Source: Acidimicrobiales bacterium
GTDB taxonomy: Bacteria; Actinomycetota; Acidimicrobiia; Acidimicrobiales; RAAP-2
NCBI GenBank assembly: GCA_017883135.1
Contig: JADGOE010000016.1
Location: 1-45,695 of the forward strand
Reading direction: 5' to 3'
DNA length: 45,695 bases
The notes under the pieces were generated by a model. That model did not search any database. It saw nothing but the letters and a program-made list of their open reading frames with translations, and had not been told where the DNA came from. The position numbers and the translations under genes are program-made. Shown here piece after piece: positions 43,781 through 45,695 of the stretch. Every line of letters starts with the position of its first letter. The first letter of the stretch is position 1.

Positions 43781-44633
43781 GGTCGAGCGGGCCGGCGGGT
43801 TCGCCTCTCGGGTGGCCGCCGCCGTGGCCGGCTCCGGGCCGCTGTGCGCGGGCATCGATCCGTCGCGGGCGCTCCTCGGGCAGTGGGGCCTGTCCGATGA
43901 CGCCCGAGGACTGCGCCAGTTCGGGATCCGTTGCGTCGAGGCCTTCGCCGGTGTGGTCCCGGTGGTCAAACCCCAGGTCGCATTCTTCGAACGCTGCGGA
44001 TCGGCCGGCATGGCAGCGTTGGAGTGGTTGCTGGCAGAGGCTCGGACGGCCGGTCTGCTGGTCATCGCCGATGCCAAACGGGCTGATATCGGGAGCACAA
44101 GCGATGCCTATGCCGCCGCCTGGCTGGACCCGGGCAGTCCGCTCTGTGCCGATGCGGTGACCGCGGTGCCCTACCTCGGCCTGGGGGCCCTGCAACCGAT
44201 GATCGACCTGGCGGGGGCCGGGGGCCGGGGGGTGATCGTGGTGGTGCGCACCTCCAATCCCGAGGGTCGCACGGTACAAGAGGCGCTGACCCGTTCGGGG
44301 CACGGGCCCTCGGTGGAGGACCTGCTCCTCGGGGAGATCTCCGAGCTCAACCACAGCAGCCAGGTCCCACCGGGAACGGTCGGAGCGGTGGTCGGCGCCA
44401 CCCTGCAGCCGTCGCAGTTCCCCCTTTCCCGCCTGGGCGGGACCATCCTGGCGCCAGGGGTCGGAGCCCAGGGGGCCTCCGCCGCAGACGTGGCGGTACT
44501 CGTGCGCGGGTGCCCACCGGGAACGGTCCTGGCCAGCGTCTCCCGATCGCTGCTGGTGGCGGGTCCGGAGGTCCGCACCTTGGCGTCGGCGGCCCGGCAG
44601 GCCCGGGACGAGTTGGCCGAGGCACTGGCCTGA
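43773..44633 (+). CDS. pyrF: Orotidine-5'-phosphate decarboxylase
   Basis: A 286-residue TIM-barrel enzyme of the longer PyrF type found in mycobacteria, completing UMP synthesis. The catalytic charge network DAKRADIGSTSDAY has Asp100, Lys102 and Asp105; CAGIDPS and VKPQVAFFE bind substrate, and APGVGAQG is the phosphate-binding segment. I prefer GTG at 43773, which has GAGG 8 nt upstream; GTG at 43764 adds three residues. It is the last gene of the operon, followed by a strong hairpin. Confidence 0.96.
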   Translation: MGEVERAGGFASRVAAAVAGSGPLCAGIDPSRALLGQWGLSDDARGLRQFGIRCVEAFAGVVPVVKPQVAFFERCGSAGMAALEWLLAEARTAGLLVIADAKRADIGSTSDAYAAAWLDPGSPLCADAVTAVPYLGLGALQPMIDLAGAGGRGVIVVVRTSNPEGRTVQEALTRSGHGPSVEDLLLGEISELNHSSQVPPGTVGAVVGATLQPSQFPLSRLGGTILAPGVGAQGASAADVAVLVRGCPPGTVLASVSRSLLVAGPEVRTLASAARQARDELAEALA

Positions 44634-44647
44634 GGCGGACAGGAGGT

Positions 44648-44666
44648 CGGCGCCGTCGGGGCGCCG
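44648..44666. terminator. Terminator hairpin after the pyr operon
   Basis: A perfect CGGCGCC/GGCGCCG stem with a 5-nt loop lies 14 nt beyond the pyrF stop and 14 nt beyond the convergent gene's stop. No T tract follows, so it may act on both strands. Confidence 0.55.
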
Positions 44667-44680
44667 GTGAGGTGGTGTCC

Positions 44681-45268
44681 TCAGCGGTCGGCGGTGGGAA
44701 GGTCTTCGGCGAACTCGATGAACCCGGAGGGAGGCAGGTACCGGGCAGGGATCTCATCGGGCTGCTGGTAGTAGTCGACGTCGAAGACGTTGGACACCCC
44801 GTCCCGTTCGACGGTGCCGCTGAGGCCGGACTCGGATGCGGCCAGAAATGCCTGTCTCGCGTCGATGGCACCCGACGACAGGGATTGGTAGGTCTCCTTG
44901 GTCACCCGACCCACCAGGCAGTACACGCAGCCGTCGAGGGTGGCACCGACCCGGCGCCCGATCAGGCAGTGGTGGCTGCCGTCGTCGATCGCATAGACGG
45001 CGGCGTCGCCGGAACCGATGCAGGCCCGGACGCGATCGGGGTGTCCGAAGAGATGGAACCACTGCTCGTGCCGGCGGTCCTTCATCGCCCACAAGGGGCT
45101 GGGGGGGACGACGCCCTCGGGCTCGTCATCTTCGAGCGGGGTGGCCTCGTTGGGGGCGGTGACCGGAAAGGTGCTGGCGGCCGTCTCCGGTGTGAAGTGG
45201 AGCTGACCGTCGTCGCGAGGCTGGATGGTCCCGTCCCCGCCGTCCCGGGGTTCGTCTCGGTCGCCCAC
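44681..45268 (-). CDS. Conserved hypothetical protein between pyrF and mihF
   Basis: A 195-residue soluble protein of unknown function. GTG at 45268 is preceded by AGAGGAG with 6 nt spacing, the best start signal; the upstream open frame is Arg-rich and unlikely to be translated. The first 60 residues are acidic and probably flexible. The folded part begins near LWAMKDRRHEQWFHLFGHPDRV, continues with CLIGRRVGATLDGCVYCLVGRV and ends ARYLPPSGFIEFAEDL. Cysteines occur but form no clear metal motif. It lies antisense between genes that are adjacent in many actinobacteria (pyrF and mihF), so it may be a lineage-specific insertion. Confidence 0.65.
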   Translation of the reverse strand: MGDRDEPRDGGDGTIQPRDDGQLHFTPETAASTFPVTAPNEATPLEDDEPEGVVPPSPLWAMKDRRHEQWFHLFGHPDRVRACIGSGDAAVYAIDDGSHHCLIGRRVGATLDGCVYCLVGRVTKETYQSLSSGAIDARQAFLAASESGLSGTVERDGVSNVFDVDYYQQPDEIPARYLPPSGFIEFAEDLPTADR

Positions 45269-45575
45269 TGCCGGCTCCTCTCGCTCGGGGGAGCACGCCC
45301 GTGCCCCTCGCCTGGTCCTGCACCATCGTGCCACGCGCCGGGGGGACCCCCGTCCGGATGCTCCCACCGGCACGTCCGCGTCGGCAGCGTCCCCCTGCCC
45401 GTCCCGGCATCGGGATCGACCGCGGCCAAGGCCCCGGCAGGCCACCCGGAAGGCGTCGAACTGCTGCGGCGGGGGTCACCCACGCCGCAGCCGGGCAAGG
45501 GAGAGATCCGGGGCTCGGACCCCTGCGCGGACGATCAACATGACCAGGGTCCGCGGAGGCGCTATCGTCTCGACC
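45269..45575. other. Intergenic region between divergent genes
   Basis: This 307-bp stretch holds the ribosome binding site of the minus-strand gene at its left end and the mihF promoter at its right end. The rest is GC-rich with no convincing gene or RNA that I can identify. Confidence 0.6.
45563..45568 (+). promoter_or_regulatory. -10 box of mihF, leaderless type
   Basis: TATCGT ends 7 bp before the ATG at 45576, with no Shine-Dalgarno motif between. Confidence 0.5.
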
Positions 45576-45695
45576 ATGCCGCAACCGCCCGCACTCACGC
45601 CCGAACAGCGCCAGGCCGCCCTGGCCAAGGCAGCCAAGGTCCGCCGTGAGCGGGCCGAGGTCAAAGAGAAGCTCAAGCTGGGTTCGATCAACCTG
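45576..45695 (+). CDS. mihF: Actinobacterial integration host factor (5' part)
   Basis: The first 40 residues are present; the gene runs off the window. The segment ALTPEQRQAALAKAAKVRRE followed by RAEVKEKLKLGSINL matches the N-terminus of mIHF/sIHF, a small nucleoid-associated protein that binds and bends DNA. In mycobacteria and streptomycetes it is found near pyrF and gmk, which fits the location here. The expected total length is about 100-110 residues. Confidence 0.85.
   Translation, partial: MPQPPALTPEQRQAALAKAAKVRRERAEVKEKLKLGSINL

Overview
The window looks like chromosomal core sequence from a high-GC actinobacterium, most likely of the class Acidimicrobiia. This is an inference from gene content, not a computed placement. 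The pointers are a bacterial proteasome activator (Bpa) gene beside dnaE, a DUF3151 gene, the start of an actinobacterial integration host factor (mihF) after the pyrimidine genes, a menaquinone cluster, many start codons with a TANNNT -10 box 6-8 bp upstream (leaderless transcription), and a fragment with GGVFAFG-type secreted repeats common in Acidimicrobiia. I see no insertion sequence, prophage, CRISPR array, rRNA or tRNA.

Layout. 1-1.7 kb: a repeat-protein remnant, an Rrf2 regulator and a hypothetical gene. 2.0-10.4 kb, all minus strand: a yyaL-like thioredoxin-domain gene, a hypothetical gene coupled to it, a phosphodiesterase coupled to bpa, then dnaE. 10.6-17.3 kb: an SDR gene and menaquinone genes menE, menB, menA, menH and menD in alternating orientations. 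17.3-20.1 kb: an LCP cell-wall ligase and a carotenoid cleavage oxygenase that seems to begin at ATT. 20.2-24.8 kb: tyrS, DUF3151, a lipoprotein, two small genes, a cysteine-rich gene divergent from an NfuA-type Fe-S carrier. 24.9-28.3 kb: a PAS-GGDEF diguanylate cyclase, a dienelactone-hydrolase-like gene and a prepilin peptidase.

28.3-33.7 kb is a tightly overlapping plus-strand operon, aroC-aroK-aroB-aroQ-pepP-efp, followed by nusB: the shikimate pathway joined to translation and transcription factors. An MFS exporter follows. 35.4-44.6 kb is the pyrimidine operon pyrR-pyrB-pyrC-carA-carB-pyrD-pyrF, nearly all overlapping by 1-17 nt. Its leader carries a hairpin that fits the PyrR-binding consensus and sits just before the pyrR ribosome binding site. 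A minus-strand hypothetical gene separates pyrF from mihF, which runs off the right edge.

Most of the window is ordinary housekeeping sequence. The points most worth checking are regulatory or structural: the PyrR-binding element, a class 1B pyrD with no pyrK next to it, the ATT start, paired DnaA-box-like sites before dnaE, two operator-like inverted repeats on promoters, and the NfuA/cysteine-rich divergent pair. I found no convincing new multi-gene system.
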